A stretch of 35,000 bases of DNA from Prorocentrum cordatum (taxonomy: Eukaryota > Sar > Dinophyceae > Prorocentrales > Prorocentraceae): contig CAUYUJ010014614.1 of NCBI GenBank assembly GCA_963575745.1, forward strand, positions 67,501-102,500. The letters are read 5' to 3'. Positions 9,121-19,557 of this stretch are shown in pieces. Both the position numbers and the translations under genes were made by a program. A model generated the notes under the pieces. It did not search any database and was not told the origin of the DNA. It was given only the letters and a program-made list of their open reading frames with translations. Every line of letters begins with the position of its first letter. Position 1 is the first letter of the stretch.

Positions 9121-9370
9121 GAATCATCTCTTGCCCCCCCCGCGCGCCGGGGCGCCCGCGGAGGGAGGCGCAGGAAGGAGAGGACGAGGGGGAGGGGTGG
9201 GGGAGAAGGATAAGGATTCACATCTTGCCATTGCGGCATTGCCTTGCCATTTGATGGGGCAACTCGACGACGTGAAACGCCGCGCGCCGCGGCCCTCCTT
9301 CCGGCTCCAGCGCCCCGGGTTTTTTAGCTGTCCTGGTCGAGCGCCCTCTGCGCTGAGCTTGCGAGCAGCG

Positions 9371-10547
9371 ATGCAGTCGCAATTCCTCGCCCTCCTGGCG
9401 CGGGCGCCGCGCTGCCTGCCAGCGGTTGTCACTGGCGCGGCCGTGGCCGCGTGCGCCCCTGGGGGGAAGGCGAAGGCCCAGCCGAAGTGCACCACCCCCG
9501 ACCACGGGGAGCTCAGTCAGATGCGCACTTCCTTGCGGCACCTGAGCTGCAGCGCATGCAGCGACGACGACAAAAGGCAAGCCGCCAAGGATATCCAGGC
9601 GCAGTGGAACAAGCTTGCGAACCAAGAGGATAAGAAACGCTTCTTAAACATGCGGGAGGAAAGCGGGCGCAGTCAGACTGCAGATTACCCGAGGTCCACC
9701 GTGCATGTCGAACAGTCTTGTGACCACGCTGAAGAAAATACATTTTCGAGCAATGACAAGTACGTTACCCCAGCGCAGACTCTCAAGCTGATGGGCTACG
9801 CTATCTCTGATTTCGACACGCGCAAGGAAGCGGTCAAATTTGCCGTCGGCTAGCACGAGGAGAACGCGAAAGAGTTCGACAGAGAAGAGACGCATCCATC
9901 CGCTACCCGTGACACACATGAGTGGTTGACCAGGTATTTCCTCGCCGAGGATGAAATGAAGGGCCCAAAAAGACTTGGGCGCAGAAGCAATACAAGGAGA
10001 TCCCCTGCGGCGCAGATGCGAAGGGTGGCTCGCGCCTCGCGAGCGCATGCGACGCAGTGGGTGGGCCATCCGGACTGCCAGCAACGTCGTCCGAGTCGAA
10101 AGTGGAGGTTAAGGACGGGCGACCGTTGATCCCCGAGGTTGAGGAGGCGGCGAATAATCTCAAGACCGAAGTGGGGGAAGACAATCGCTCCCGCCCTCCC
10201 GCTCTGCTGCCTCTTGGGCCAGACGCGGCGGCAGGGGGCGGCGGGGGGGGGGGCGTTGGTCGAGTGCTACGTTTTTCCGCTCCAGGAATGGTTTGCCTGA
10301 GCTGCGCAAGCTCCACGCGTCGCTGCGCGAGTCCGGGGGCCAGCCGGCGGTGAAGGGCATGGCTTCCAAGGGGGGCAATGAGAAGAGGCCGTTGTCGGCA
10401 TGCCCGCATGAGATCGAGGGCAGCGTCAATGTCCTGGGTAACTTCGCGGGCGAGTGCTACTGCATTATCGCCATGGCAGAGCAGGCGCGCGCCGCGAACG
10501 AGAAGGAGCTGCCCGTTCTCCGGAGGCAGCTTGCCGTCGCGAAGTAA
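9371..10547 (+). pseudogene. Broken gene for a Cys-containing, probably transposon-associated protein
   Basis: From the ATG at 9371 the frame reads through a good protein-like stretch: SQMRTSLRHLSCSACSDDDK (a CxxC), RQAAKDIQAQWNKLANQEDK and YVTPAQTLKLMGYAISDFD. A TAG at 9851 stops it. The same frame continues as HEENAKEFDREE and THEWLTRYFLAEDEMK to about 10000. Convincing peptide then moves to a second frame (VEVKDGRPLIPEVEEAANNL, about 10098-10170). After a G-rich insert it moves to a third (LPELRKLHASLRE to ELPVLRRQLAVAK, ending TAA at 10545). I recall similar Cys-pair proteins being repeated in dinoflagellate genomes near transposases, but this is memory rather than a search. Frame changes and the stop make it a decayed copy. 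An intact multi-exon gene is less likely. Confidence 0.45.
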
Positions 10548-11189
10548 ATGCTTGAACGCCGCCTGACAGGGTCGAAATCTCGCAAGCGCATGTATTCCGA
10601 GCTCCTCGAGCACGCGCGAGGCTCTGGCACGCGCAGACAGGAGGGGCGAAGGGGGGGAAGAGGGGAAGGGGGATGAAGGGGGGAACAACAGGAGGATTAT
10701 AGATCAAGGTGGCGATGTCTAAATACGTGCTGCCACGTATCCTGGCGGCCCTTCCCTGGCTCAATTGGCGCAGCCGCGTGCTTGAACGGCGAGTTCGCTG
10801 CCGCTGCGCCCATGGGAAAAATGCCGCAATCGCATTGTCGTTTCCCCCCCGCGCAGGAGGGCCACACATGTCGGCCCGTCGTCGGCGAAGTCTTCCGCAG
10901 TGGCTTTGCGGCTCGAGGTCCCTTGATTTCCAGAGGGCGGAAGTGCTCGGCAAACGCGCGCGTCGCCACCATGCTGCGTCTTTTCCTCACGACAGGAGGT
11001 CGAGGGCCAACGTGGGTACGCTGGCGACACCCAGCGCGTTCACCTACCCCCGATCCATATCGCTCCTGGACAACGCCCGCGCGGGAGGCAGGAGCAGGCA
11101 AGAAGCGCGTCAGCAAGTGGGCAAAAGTCGGCAGCGATGCATCCAGGAGGCTGCGGAGGCGATTTCTTCGCGGCAGTTTGCGGCCCAGG
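10548..11189. other. Left flank of the hairpin array, no firm gene
   Basis: Several frames are open but switch in quality. The last part reads KKRVSKWAKVGSDASRRLRR in plus frame and runs directly into the array. Nothing is recognised. Confidence 0.3.
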
Positions 11190-12512
11190 CCCTACACCGC
11201 AGGGCTTCGGGATGGATGAAGGGCCACCAAATGCGTGCGGGCGCGCACAAAGTGGGATCTCACACGCGTGAGATCCGAATCCGTGCGTGCCCGCTCGCGT
11301 TTGGTGGCCGCGCGGGGAGGCTCTGTGTCGCGAAAGGGGTACCAAATGCGTGCGGGCGCGCACGGATTCGGATCTCACGCGCGTGAGATCCCACTTTGTG
11401 CGCGCCCGCACGCATTTGGTACCCCCTGGGCCTCATGGCGCGGGGGCTCGGTGTCGCGGAGGGGGTATGCGTGCGGGCGCGCACCGGATCTCACGCTCCC
11501 ACTTTGTGCGTGCCCGCACGCATTTGGTACCCCCTGGCTGGCGCGGGCTCGGTGCCGCTGAGGGGGTACCAAATGCGTGCGGGCGCGCACGGAATGGGAT
11601 CTCACGCGTGTGAGATCCCACTTTGTGCGTGCCCGCACGCATTTGGTACCCCCTGGACCTCATGGCGCGGGGGCTCGGTGCCGCTGAGGGGGTACCAAAT
11701 GCGTGCGGGCGCGCACGGATGGGATCTCACGCGCGTGAGATCCACTTTGTGCGTGCCCGCACGCATTTGGTACCCCCTGGACCTCATGGCGCGGGGGCTC
11801 GGTGCCGCTGAGGGGGTACCAAATGCGTGCGGGCGCGCACGGAATGGGATCTCACGCGCGTGAGATCCCATTTTGTGCGCGCCCGCACGCATTTGGTACC
11901 CCCTGGACCTCATGGCGCGCGGGCTCGGTGCCGCTGAGGCGTGAGATCCCATTCCGTGCGCGCTCGCACGCATTTGGTACCCCCTGGGCCTCATGGCGCG
12001 GGGGCTCGGTGCCGCTGAGGGGGTACCAAATGCGTGCGGGCGCGCACGGAATGGGATCTCACGCGCGTGAGATCACACTTTGTGCGCGCCCACACGCATT
12101 TGGTACCCCCTGGGCCTCATGGCGCGGGGCTCGGTGCCGCTGAGGGGTACCAAATGCGTGCGGGCGCGCAATGGGATCTCACGCGTGTGAGATCCCATTT
12201 TGTGCGTGCCCGCACGCATTTGGTACCCCCTGGACCTCATGGCGCGCGGGCTCGGTGCCGCTGAGGGGGTACCAAATGCGTGCGGGCGCGCACGGAATGG
12301 GATCTCACGCGCGTGAGATCCCATTTTGTGCGCGCCCGCACGCATTTGGTACCCCCTGGACCTCATGGCGCGCGTGCTCGGTGTCGCGGAGGGGGTACCA
12401 AATGCGTGCGGGCGCGCACGGATTCGGATCTCACGCGTGTGAGATCCCTCTTTGTGCGCGCCCGCACGCATTTGGTGGCTCTTCATCCATCCCGAAGCCC
12501 TGCGGTGTAGGG
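11190..12512. mobile_element. Giant foldback array of hairpin units
   Basis: About eleven units average roughly 120 bp. A complete unit has a left arm (GGTACCAAATGCGTGCGGGC, then GCGCAC), an inner stem (GGGATCTCACGCG / CGTGAGATCCC) and a right arm (GTGCGCGCCCGCAC, then GCATTTGGTACC). A roughly 40-bp linker of type CCTCATGGCGCG..GGTGCCGCTGAGG separates units. Units near 11465 and 11938 have lost part or all of a left arm. Arms are asymmetric: most left arms carry CACGGAATGGG or CACGGATTCGG and most right arms the complement of CACAAAGTGGG/CACAAAATGGG. The first unit is reversed. The whole array is bounded by CCCTACACCGCAGGGCTTCG (11190) and its exact complement (ending 12512), so the complete element is one inverted repeat. 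Open frames across it are artefacts of the repeat. Confidence 0.9.
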
Positions 12513-12590
12513 TTTAGGACGTACTTCGCAGAGGTCCGTTGTTGAAACGAGAGGCGCAGCTGCGAGCAGAAGGAGTGGGTTGCCGCCGGC

Positions 12591-13656
12591 TTGCCGCGCG
12601 AATGCTTTGCCCAACTGGCGCAATGCGGATGGGGGGAAAGAACTGGAGGGCGCCAGCGTCTGGCTAAAGTTGGGAAGAGTCACGCGCAACGCTGCCCCTC
12701 GGCAATGCAAGTCGGTTCGATGACTCCCGCGGGTCTGCGGGCCGACGGCGTCCCGCGCCAGCGGCGCCGCGACCAGTCGGTAGAACTCGCGCGCTTAAGT
12801 GTGCCGGGGCTGCCCACAACGAAGGAGGCGCTCAAACTGCGCATGCCCATCGCTGCGCTGATGAAGGCTTCCATGAGCACGAACGCGTGGCAAAATATTG
12901 TCAGTGTGGTTTATTTGTGTTTTCTGCTCATGGCTACAGGTAGATCCCCTGCAGCCCGCCACGACGGCAGAGTTTGGTTGAACTCTGACTTTCGCAGGAG
13001 CAAGGAGGCAGGTGCTGACCCGGGCTACAGGTCTGCGCTGGTGCAGACGCGCGCAGATTGGGGGCGCTGGAAACAAGTGCTCGGGCCCTCGCAGTTCAGG
13101 GATCGGGCGGGGCGCTGCTGGAGGTGCCGCGCGACGCCGCGGCAGGCCCCTCATTCCTCGTCTCTGTCTCCCGCGCCCCCCGCCCCCCCCCCTCGCCCGC
13201 GCAGGGCCCCAGCCGGGGCGCGTCGGCAGCGCGGCGCCGCGGCGGAGCGACGCGCGCGCGAAGACGCAGCTCATCCAACAATTACTGAAACATGATGCTA
13301 TTATGTCGCCGACGACGTCAATCCCATGGGTAGACCAGTCGGTCTGGTGGACCGACTGGTTGCGCGCAGCTGGTTCTGGCGCGGCCGCAGATATGTTCTT
13401 CGCATTCGTGCAATTGAAAAGTTTACTCGCCGCGCGCGTGGCGAACAGGGCAAAGCGCGTTTGGGAACGCCTGAGTGCATTGGGCGAGCGGACGCCAGAA
13501 GCGGATCTAATCCACCCCTTGACCGCGATGGCCATCACGCGCGCAAAACATTGCGCCGCGCAGGGCAAGCTGCTGTTATCCGACCCGCGGCGCTCTGTGG
13601 GAAAACGCTCGTCGACGAGTTGTGCGACCCGAGTGTCGTTGAGGAGGCAGCGATGA
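12591..13656 (+). other. Coding-like segments in two frames, unknown
   Basis: The frame from 12591 gives DQSVELARLSVPGLPTTKEA, MPIAALMKASMSTNAWQNIV and, later, a Cys pair in RDRAGRCWRCRATPRQAP. The frame from 13012 is better near its end: MSPTTSIPWVDQSVWWTDWL, then FVQLKSLLAARVANRAKRVW and HPLTAMAITRAKHCAAQGKL. The GGCTACAGGTAG near 12933 and TTTCGCAGG near 12989 resemble splice acceptors. This could be a spliced gene or a decayed one with a frameshift near 13250. No family is recognised, and the start at 12591 is arbitrary. Confidence 0.25.
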
Positions 13657-14224
13657 GACGTGCTTTGTTGCACTTGTCTCAGCGTTGCCCTTGCTTTCGA
13701 TGTGGCGGCATAAAAAGGGGGAGTTCAGTGTGACCAGCCGATCAGGTTCAGCCTGCAATGCGCCGCCGCGCGCGGCATGCGCCCCAGAGTGCATCGCATG
13801 AAACCGAAGATTCACCAATTGCTCGAGATGGGCTAAAGAGCCCTGCAGGGACATCAGCCCGATACATGTTGGACATACAGAGACGAGGACTTCGGGGGCA
13901 CGGGCGCTCACTTCGCCGCGCGCCGTGGCAGCGCGCTCGCGCCTGAGGGATTCAGCGCCGCATTGATGTCAAGATTCCTCTCGCAGCCATTCGAACGAAT
14001 CTTGTGATGGGATCGCTCCGGCCGACCTTCTCGAAAACATGGGTCGTCTTCCCTCTTCCTTTGCTGGGGGGGCATGCCGATCTGCCTCGGCCCCCCCTCC
14101 TCGCCCCCCCCCCCCCCCTGTTCTCCATTAGTTGTTTCTTCGTTCGTCTTCGTCGATGTGCCGCGGCCGCTTTTTGTCCGCGCGTTTTTCCTGCAAGCTG
14201 CGCCGACCTTGCTAATGATGACCG

Positions 14225-14539
14225 ATGGCAGCCTGGGGCGCTCGATGCTCCGCGCGCGGCGCCTTCGGCGCCGGTGGCAACGTGGGGCCGCGGCGCTTCG
14301 CGCAGCTGCAGGGCGGCCCCTGGCGGCGTCGCCGCCGCCAGCAGCGCGCCCATAATTGCCGCTTGCAAGTTATCGCGGAGCTGCGGGGCGCAGACGCGCC
14401 CGCGGCCGAGCAGCTGGTCGAGGAGCGCCCGGCGATCGCGGCGGAGGCGCGCGCGGGCCAGGGCGGCGGGGGGGGCGGGCAGGCGAGTCAGCGGCGACGG
14501 CTTCGCTCAGTGGAGGCGCGCGTCGCCCGCGCGCCCTGA
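14225..14539 (+). other. Coding-like fragment, unknown
   Basis: In this frame the middle reads CRLQVIAELRGADAPAAEQL and VEERPAIAAEARAGQ, which is helical and charged, before turning into Gly/Arg low-complexity. The start and end are not credible as gene boundaries. Possibly an exon or a remnant. Confidence 0.2.
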
Positions 14540-14779
14540 ACCGGGAGCGCGCCCGCTGAGACAAACGTTCGCGGCGAGGGGGGCGGCGCCTCTTTTCGAG
14601 GAGAATCCGCAAGGGGAAGGGGATGGAAAGGGGGGGGGTGGAGCAGCATGACTTCAACGAGAAATTAACGTAACACCAGAGAGGAAATCGCAAGGGGCCT
14701 TTGTTATCAAATCGCGAAAATTGATAAGTAGAGCCTGTAACTCTGCATGCCCTAACTAACGATGATAGCTAATGAAAGC

Positions 14780-14900
14780 AGATTGGACCCCCGAGGTGGG
14801 GGCTTCCCTGGCCCCCCCCCTGCGGGGAGGGGGAGAGAGGGAAGGAGGGCCCCTCGACGTTTCCTTGGAATTCTAAACGCTTCGCGGAACCCAGCAAGCT
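14780..14900 (+). repeat. Outlying degenerate copy of the 130-bp C-run repeat
   Basis: It has the C-run/GCGGGGAGGG block and the CCCCTCGACGTTTCC block, followed by TTGGAATTCTAAACG, in the same order as the units at 15812-16293. Confidence 0.5.
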
Positions 14901-15002
14901 CATCCAGAAACGATGCCCAGAGGAATTGCCTCGATCCGGGTAGTGGGCAGCACGCAGAGGAAGGGCCCCTCAGTGGAGGCCTTTTGGACCGTCTGGAGGC
15001 CG

Positions 15003-15700
15003 CTTGGCGGTCCTAGCGTCTTGGGTGTTTCGGAGAGCTTATTGGGGCCTTTTGGGGGTCTCTGAGGGGCCTCTTGGAGGCTTCTCGGGTGCCCATTGGG
15101 GCCTTTTGGAGCCCTCTTGGGACGCTCTTGGGAGCCTTGGGAGCGCTCTTAGAGCTCTCCTGGGCCATCTTGGAGCCATCTTGAGGCCATGGATTGCCAT
15201 CGGAAGCGAAAAGGCTAGACAACCAAACGCATTAATTTCCCAAAGGTTCTGGGAGAATTTTAGCCTCTTCGGGCCCTCATGGGGGGGCTCTTTTGCCACT
15301 TGGAGCCGTCTTGGGGCCTCTTGAAGCATCGTGGGAGCCATATTGGGGCATCTTGGGGTATCTTGAGCCATTTTGGGAACCATCTTGGGCTGTCCCACGC
15401 GCTTTTGGACTCATCTCAAGCAGTGCCCCCCCCCCCCCCCCCCCCCCCCGGGAGGCCAAAGTGTAGCCAACACGTTGAGACAATTTGTGATGTTGGCATT
15501 GTTGCCGAGGCGTTTTGCAGCGTCTTGGGTGCGTTTGGGGGGCCTCTTGGGGCCTTTGGGGGTCTCTTGGGAGCTTCTCTGGAGCATCATGAGGGCCTCT
15601 TGGGGGCCTCTTGGGGTTTCGTGGCCACCTCTCGGGGCCCTCTTGGGGCGCCCTTGGGAACCTGTGGGGCGCTCGTGAGGCCATCTCGGAGGAGATCGAT
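15003..15700 (+). repeat. Degenerate minisatellite of GGGGCCTCTTGG words
   Basis: Two blocks (15020-15200 and 15295-15690) are built from GGCCTCTTGGGG/GGGCATCTTGGGG-type words about 10-20 bases apart. A poly(C) run of 24 lies at 15426-15449. A block after the C-run (GAGGCCAAAGTGTAGCC..GATGTTGGC..GCCGAGGCGTTTTG) has a diverged partner at 15735-15805, so a unit of roughly 310 bp is duplicated. Confidence 0.7.
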
Positions 15701-15811
15701 CGAATTAGGGGGATCTTAAGTAGCGCCGCCCCCCCAAGAGGCCAAAATGGGCGCATAACCTTAGTACAGCCAGCGATGTTGGCTTCCTCGCCGAGGCCGT
15801 TTTGGACGCCC

Positions 15812-16293
15812 CGGGATGAAAAGGAAGGGACATCCCTCGACGTCTTTCTGGAATCCTGTGGAGCCGCGGGATGCACGGGAGAGGCGTCGCATGTGACGTG
15901 GGACTTCCCCGGGAGTTCCCTGCCCCCCCCCCCGCGGGGAAGGGATGAAGGGCTTCCCTCGACGTCCTTTTGGAATTTCTGTGGGGCCGCGGGGTTCCCG
16001 GGAGAGGCGTCGCATGTGACCCGGGAGTTTCCCAGGATTTCCTGGGGCCCCCACCCCCCGCCCGGCGAGGAAGGGATGAAAGGGAAGGGGTTCCCCTCGA
16101 CGTTTTTCCGGAATTGTTGTGGAGCCGCGGGATTCCCTGGAGAGGCGTCGTATGCGACCCGGGACTTCCCCGGGACTTCCCGGGACCCCCCCCCCGGCGG
16201 GGAAGGGGTTTCCCTGGGCGTTTTTCTGGTTCTGGACTTTTTTGGAGCCGCGGGATTCCTGGGAGAGGCGTCGTATCTGACCCGGGACTCAGG
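15812..16293 (+). repeat. Tandem repeat of about 130 bp, four copies
   Basis: Each unit contains GGGATGAA, TCCCTCGACGT, TTTCTGGAAT, GGAGCCGCGGGATTCC, GGGAGAGGCGTCGTATG, ACCCGGGACTTCCC and a C-run. Units begin at about 15812, 15932, 16062 and 16197, the last being shorter. Long open frames on both strands here follow from the repeat and are not genes. Confidence 0.85.
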
Positions 16294-16379
16294 ACAGCTT
16301 CGGAGAGAACAGGAAAAGATCCGAAAAGCCTGTTCCACACGCCGACACAAGGTCGGCGGATTTGCGATGGCCCTGGGGC

Positions 16380-16731
16380 CCGAGCAAAAAAATACGAAAC
16401 CGCCCTTTTAGTGGGCCCTGGGAACGGCAGGGCCGGTTGTTTCACCGTCTCCGAAGAAAAATCGTCTCTCGAAAACGAGAGCGGCGACGACGCGGCGACC
16501 CTAAATAGCAATAGAAACGGCTCCGGGACTGGAACCGGAGCGGGAACCGGTAGCAAAAACGGCGACGGAACCAGTAAAGAAACGACGTCGGACCCAGTGA
16601 CCCGATGTCGTGATTTGTTCAATACGCGGACCCCGGAAGGCTCGACCCATTCCCAAGCACCGGCTTTTCATCCTGAGTCGTTTTTTGACGGTTGGGGCCC
16701 TGCGAGGGCCCCTAAAGAGGCCGAACTTTGA
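16380..16731 (+). other. Coding-like C-terminal segment, unknown
   Basis: The frame reads GNGRAGCFTVSEEKSSLENE, then a Gly/Thr/Asn repeat, GSGTGTGAGTGSKNGDGTSK, and ends FHPESFFDGWGPARAPKEAE at TGA 16729-16731. Its composition is unlike the repeats upstream, through which the frame continues. It may be a real last exon. No family is recognised. Confidence 0.2.
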
Positions 16732-17079
16732 GAAACATCTCAGTTTTAATTCATGGAATGCGAGGGATCTCTGGGGAACCGGCAGACAAACGGCACAACG
16801 GGATGGGCCCCCAAAAAACGGCCCTGTCGCTTCCAGGGCCCACTGAGGTCGGCCCCGGCCGCGCCCCGCTCAGGCCTCGGACTTCGCGCGCCGCGCCCTC
16901 GGGCTGTAGAGAGGCGCGCGCCCCGTGGGCGCATCGATCTCGGGCGGCCGCGCCCCTCCCCGCGCGGTTTGCCCTGTCGGGCCTGGCCTCGCCCTGCCGC
17001 CTTGCGGCCGGCCGCCCAGAGGGTCGGGGGCTGCTGCGTCGCAGAAGGAGCCCGAACCCCTTCGAGGAACCACAGAAAT

Positions 17080-17540
17080 CACGACGGGAGGCTCTTCCGA
17101 GTCTTCGGCCTCCGGGGTGCCGGCCTCCTTTTTGAGGAGACGCTTTTTCAGAACCCCCTCGAGGACCCGATGCCAGAATGATTTGGAGCACCCGGACAAA
17201 TGTCGAATCGGTGTCGAACGAGTATCGCCTCCCAGGGCCCGGCGCGTGAAAACCATACAGTTTCGATATTTTCCTAGTGCGCGAAACTCGTTTTGGTGAT
17301 CACGGCTAAAGTAGGTTGAAACATCATAGACCTTGCAAGACCCCCTCGAGGAATGAAAAAGTATCACGACGGGAGGCTTTTCGTAGTTTTCGGCCTCTGG
17401 GGGCCCTTAATTACCGGGCCTCGGGACCGTGAAAAAGCGGCTCAGGACGAAAAACCAGTCCTGGGGAATGGGTCGAGATTTTTGGAGGTCGACGTCACGA
17501 AAAAATCATGACGTCGGGGGTCTGGGAACGACGCAATAAA
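17080..17540 (+). repeat. Diverged dispersed repeat, copies 1 and 2 (partner at 17940-18100)
   Basis: Blocks ACGACGGGAGGCT, TTCGGCCTC(C/T)GGGG and GGGACCGT recur at 17085-17120, 17350-17430 and 17950-18010. The block CAGTCCTGGG..GACGTCACGAA..TGACGTCGGGGGTCTGGGA at 17455-17530 matches CTGGTCTGGG..CACGTCATGAA..CATCGGGTCTGGGA at 18035-18090. Identity is low but the order is conserved. Confidence 0.5.
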
Positions 17541-17547
17541 CATAATC

Positions 17548-17685
17548 TTTTGGCGCTCCGCGCGGGTTTCTTGGATCCGCGCTGGGCCGCCCCGGCGGCG
17601 CCTCCGGCGCCGCCCCTGGCGCGCTCCGCGCGCTAGGGAGGGGGGTCTGGCGCAGATCCAAGAAAGCTGCGCGGAACGCCAAACG
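17548..17685. mobile_element. Foldback element, family A copy 1
   Basis: The left end TTTGGCGCTCCGCGCGGGTT and the reverse complement of the right end TTTGGCGTTCCGCGCAGCTT stay aligned through TTCTTGGATC, for 31 of 37 positions. The centre has GGCGCCTCCGGCGCCGCC and CCTGGCGCGCTCC. The same centre and similar TCCGCGCGG / TTCTTGGA ends occur in the element at 19098-19378. Confidence 0.65.
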
Positions 17686-17779
17686 ATTCTGTTTCTAGCG
17701 TTTTTTTCGATGCGACCCAAAGATCCAAAGTTTCAAGGCTCGTTTTGGGAACCTTCCTGTGGACATCTCACAGGTCTGT

Positions 17780-17885
17780 TCGGCTCCAGTTCGATTCAAG
17801 TTCGATTCAAGTTCCATCCAAAATCGACTCAGGTTCGACTCAGGTTCGACTCGAGTCGACGGACGTTCGACGCAGCTTCGATGCA
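17780..17885 (+). repeat. Short tandem repeat of TTCGACTCAGG words
   Basis: Eight to nine degenerate 10-12-bp units, from AGTTCGATTCA to GACGTTCGACGCAG. Confidence 0.7.
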
Positions 17886-18159
17886 CGAGCTGAGTGAGTG
17901 TCTCTAGAAAGGTCCCCAGAATGAGCATCCAGCGAAGTGTTACAAAAACCAAGACGGAGGTTGATGGCCGCTTTCGGCCTCTAGGGGCCTTCGCCAGGCC
18001 CTGGGACCGTCAGAAGACGATTCGGGATGGAGATCTGGTCCTGGTCTGGGGGTCCACGTCATGAACAAGCATAGCATCGGGTCTGGGAGTAGATGAGGTT
18101 GGAGCATCGCGCCGCATGGCCGATCCATTTGCGATGCGGCTCGATTGGGAGCCCGATTT

Positions 18160-18500
18160 TCTCCACGCCGACGGCGCCGATGCATCGCCGATGCATCGCC
18201 GGTGCATTGGTGATGGATCGGCGATGCTGTGTGAGCCTCCCACCCCATCAGCTTCGGCTCCATCTGGGAGGCCTCTACTCGCACAGCAGGCTCTTCGAGG
18301 AAGTACAAACGACATGAACACATTGACGGAAACTTTAGCATGGCGCGTCGCGCTCCCAGTTCTAGCTCACTGCGCCTCGGCGCGACACACTGTCCACTTC
18401 CTTCGGATGCAACTCCTGGGAGGTCAAATTCTGACTTCGACCTGATCCGGAAACTGGCTTCTTAGTCCGGCTTCATCCCAGTGAAACCGGCGTAGTCCCG
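18160..18500. other. Short inverted words; no gene
   Basis: Several overlapping GGCGATGCATCGCC-type palindromic words lie at 18170-18235. GGCTTCATCCCGCT-type words repeat at 18470-18530. Nothing coding is recognised between 17.9 and 18.8 kb. Confidence 0.4.
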
Positions 18501-18812
18501 CTCAATTTGGCTTCATCCCGCTAAATCCGCGGCCGAATCTGGCGTAGCAGCCCCCCATGGGGCCTAATCCTTCTTAGTCCTTCCTGACGAAGACCTCACG
18601 GTACAGTTACCCCCATAGCAGGGACGGGTAACCTTCCCAAGGGCACCCCTGCGTCCTTAGATTAGTTTGGCAGTGCGCCGCCTGAAAAGCACCAACTGGG
18701 GCATCCAAGGATCGTCCAAGGGTCGTGCGTCCTTACAGCGCGTCCCCGCTACAGATTTGCACCGTAGTTGCCTCCTGAACTTCCCAGTCCGCAGGCGTCC
18801 ACGTCCCGAGCC

Positions 18813-18963
18813 AAAAAAACATAGACACAATTAATCGTCGAGTCCCAGGAAATATGGGAAAATATGGGAAGTGGGGGGGAAATACAGAAACAGAAAATAT
18901 GGGAACAGATGGGGAATATGTCTATGTGTGTGTATTTCTTGATGTGTCCTGGGGCCCCTTCAG
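18813..18963 (+). repeat. Dispersed 140-bp repeat, copy 3
   Basis: The most complete copy. It starts AAAAACATAGACACAATTAA, has two ATATGGGAA words, then CAGAAAATATGGGAACAGAT, and ends GTGTCCTGGGGCCCCTTCAG. Partners lie at 808-951 and 1883-2011, about 17-18 kb away. Confidence 0.7.
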
Positions 18964-19097
18964 CCTTGCCCGGCCCGCGGAGCTGAGCCACACGCTGTCT
19001 CCGCGCACGGCGCAGCTAGCGTGTGGCAAAGGGGGCCGCCGCCGCGAGGGCCGCCGCCGCGGCATGCCAAGCCACAGCTCCCGACCGTCAACCCTCG

Positions 19098-19378
19098 GAG
19101 GTCCGCGCGGATCTCTTGGACCTGGGCCCCCTTCTCCTCCTCCCCCTCTTCCTCTCCTCCTCCTCCTCCTCCTCCTCCTCCTCCTCCTCCTCCTCATGTT
19201 CCTGTTCCTGCCACTTCTTCTCCTGCTGCTGCTGCTGCTCCTCCTCCTCCTCCTTACCATCATCATCATCCTCATCCTCATCCTGATCCCCTTGCGGCGC
19301 CTCCAGCGCCTCCCCTGGCGCGCTCCAGGCGCCAGGGTGGGGGTGCCAGCGCTGATGTAAGAAATCCGCGCGGACCTC
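19098..19378. mobile_element. Foldback element, family A copy 2, with a CTC expansion inside
   Basis: The left end GAGGTCCGCGCGGATCTCTT matches the reverse complement of the right end, GAGGTCCGCGCGGATTTCTT, at 19 of 20 positions. The interior keeps GGCGCCTCCAGCGCC and CCTGGCGCGCTCC from copy 1. The extra length is a CTC/CTG triplet tract at about 19130-19290. Confidence 0.65.
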
Positions 19379-19557
19379 TGAAATTTATGTTCATGTCGTT
19401 GTTTGTTCCTCGTTTGGTTTACTCCGGCCCACATCAGGTGGCCAGATGGAGTCGCGGATTGGTGTTCGCTCGGTCCTGGTGTGGAGTTCCAGGCTAATAC
19501 CGCAGAGGAAGTGGCCACTTAGCGGCACACTTCGCGTTCTGCTTTTCTACGGAATAG

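Noticed and set aside
11235-12545. Many overlapping frames with repeated RAGAHGMGSHAREI-type peptides
   Set aside because: Translations of the hairpin array on both strands, with the same peptide from either strand because units are inverted repeats.
12939-13000. Confident intron between coding segments
   Set aside because: Acceptor-like CTACAGG and CGCAGG occur, but no matching donor joins the two coding-like frames, so no spliced model is offered.
15360-15385. GAGCCATTTTGGG as a possible spliced-leader relic
   Set aside because: It matches only GCCATTTTGG and lies within the CATCTTGGGG minisatellite, where such words arise repeatedly.
15277-16622. Long frames on both strands over the 130-bp repeat
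   Set aside because: Repeat-driven. Peptides repeat with the unit and appear equally in sense and antisense.
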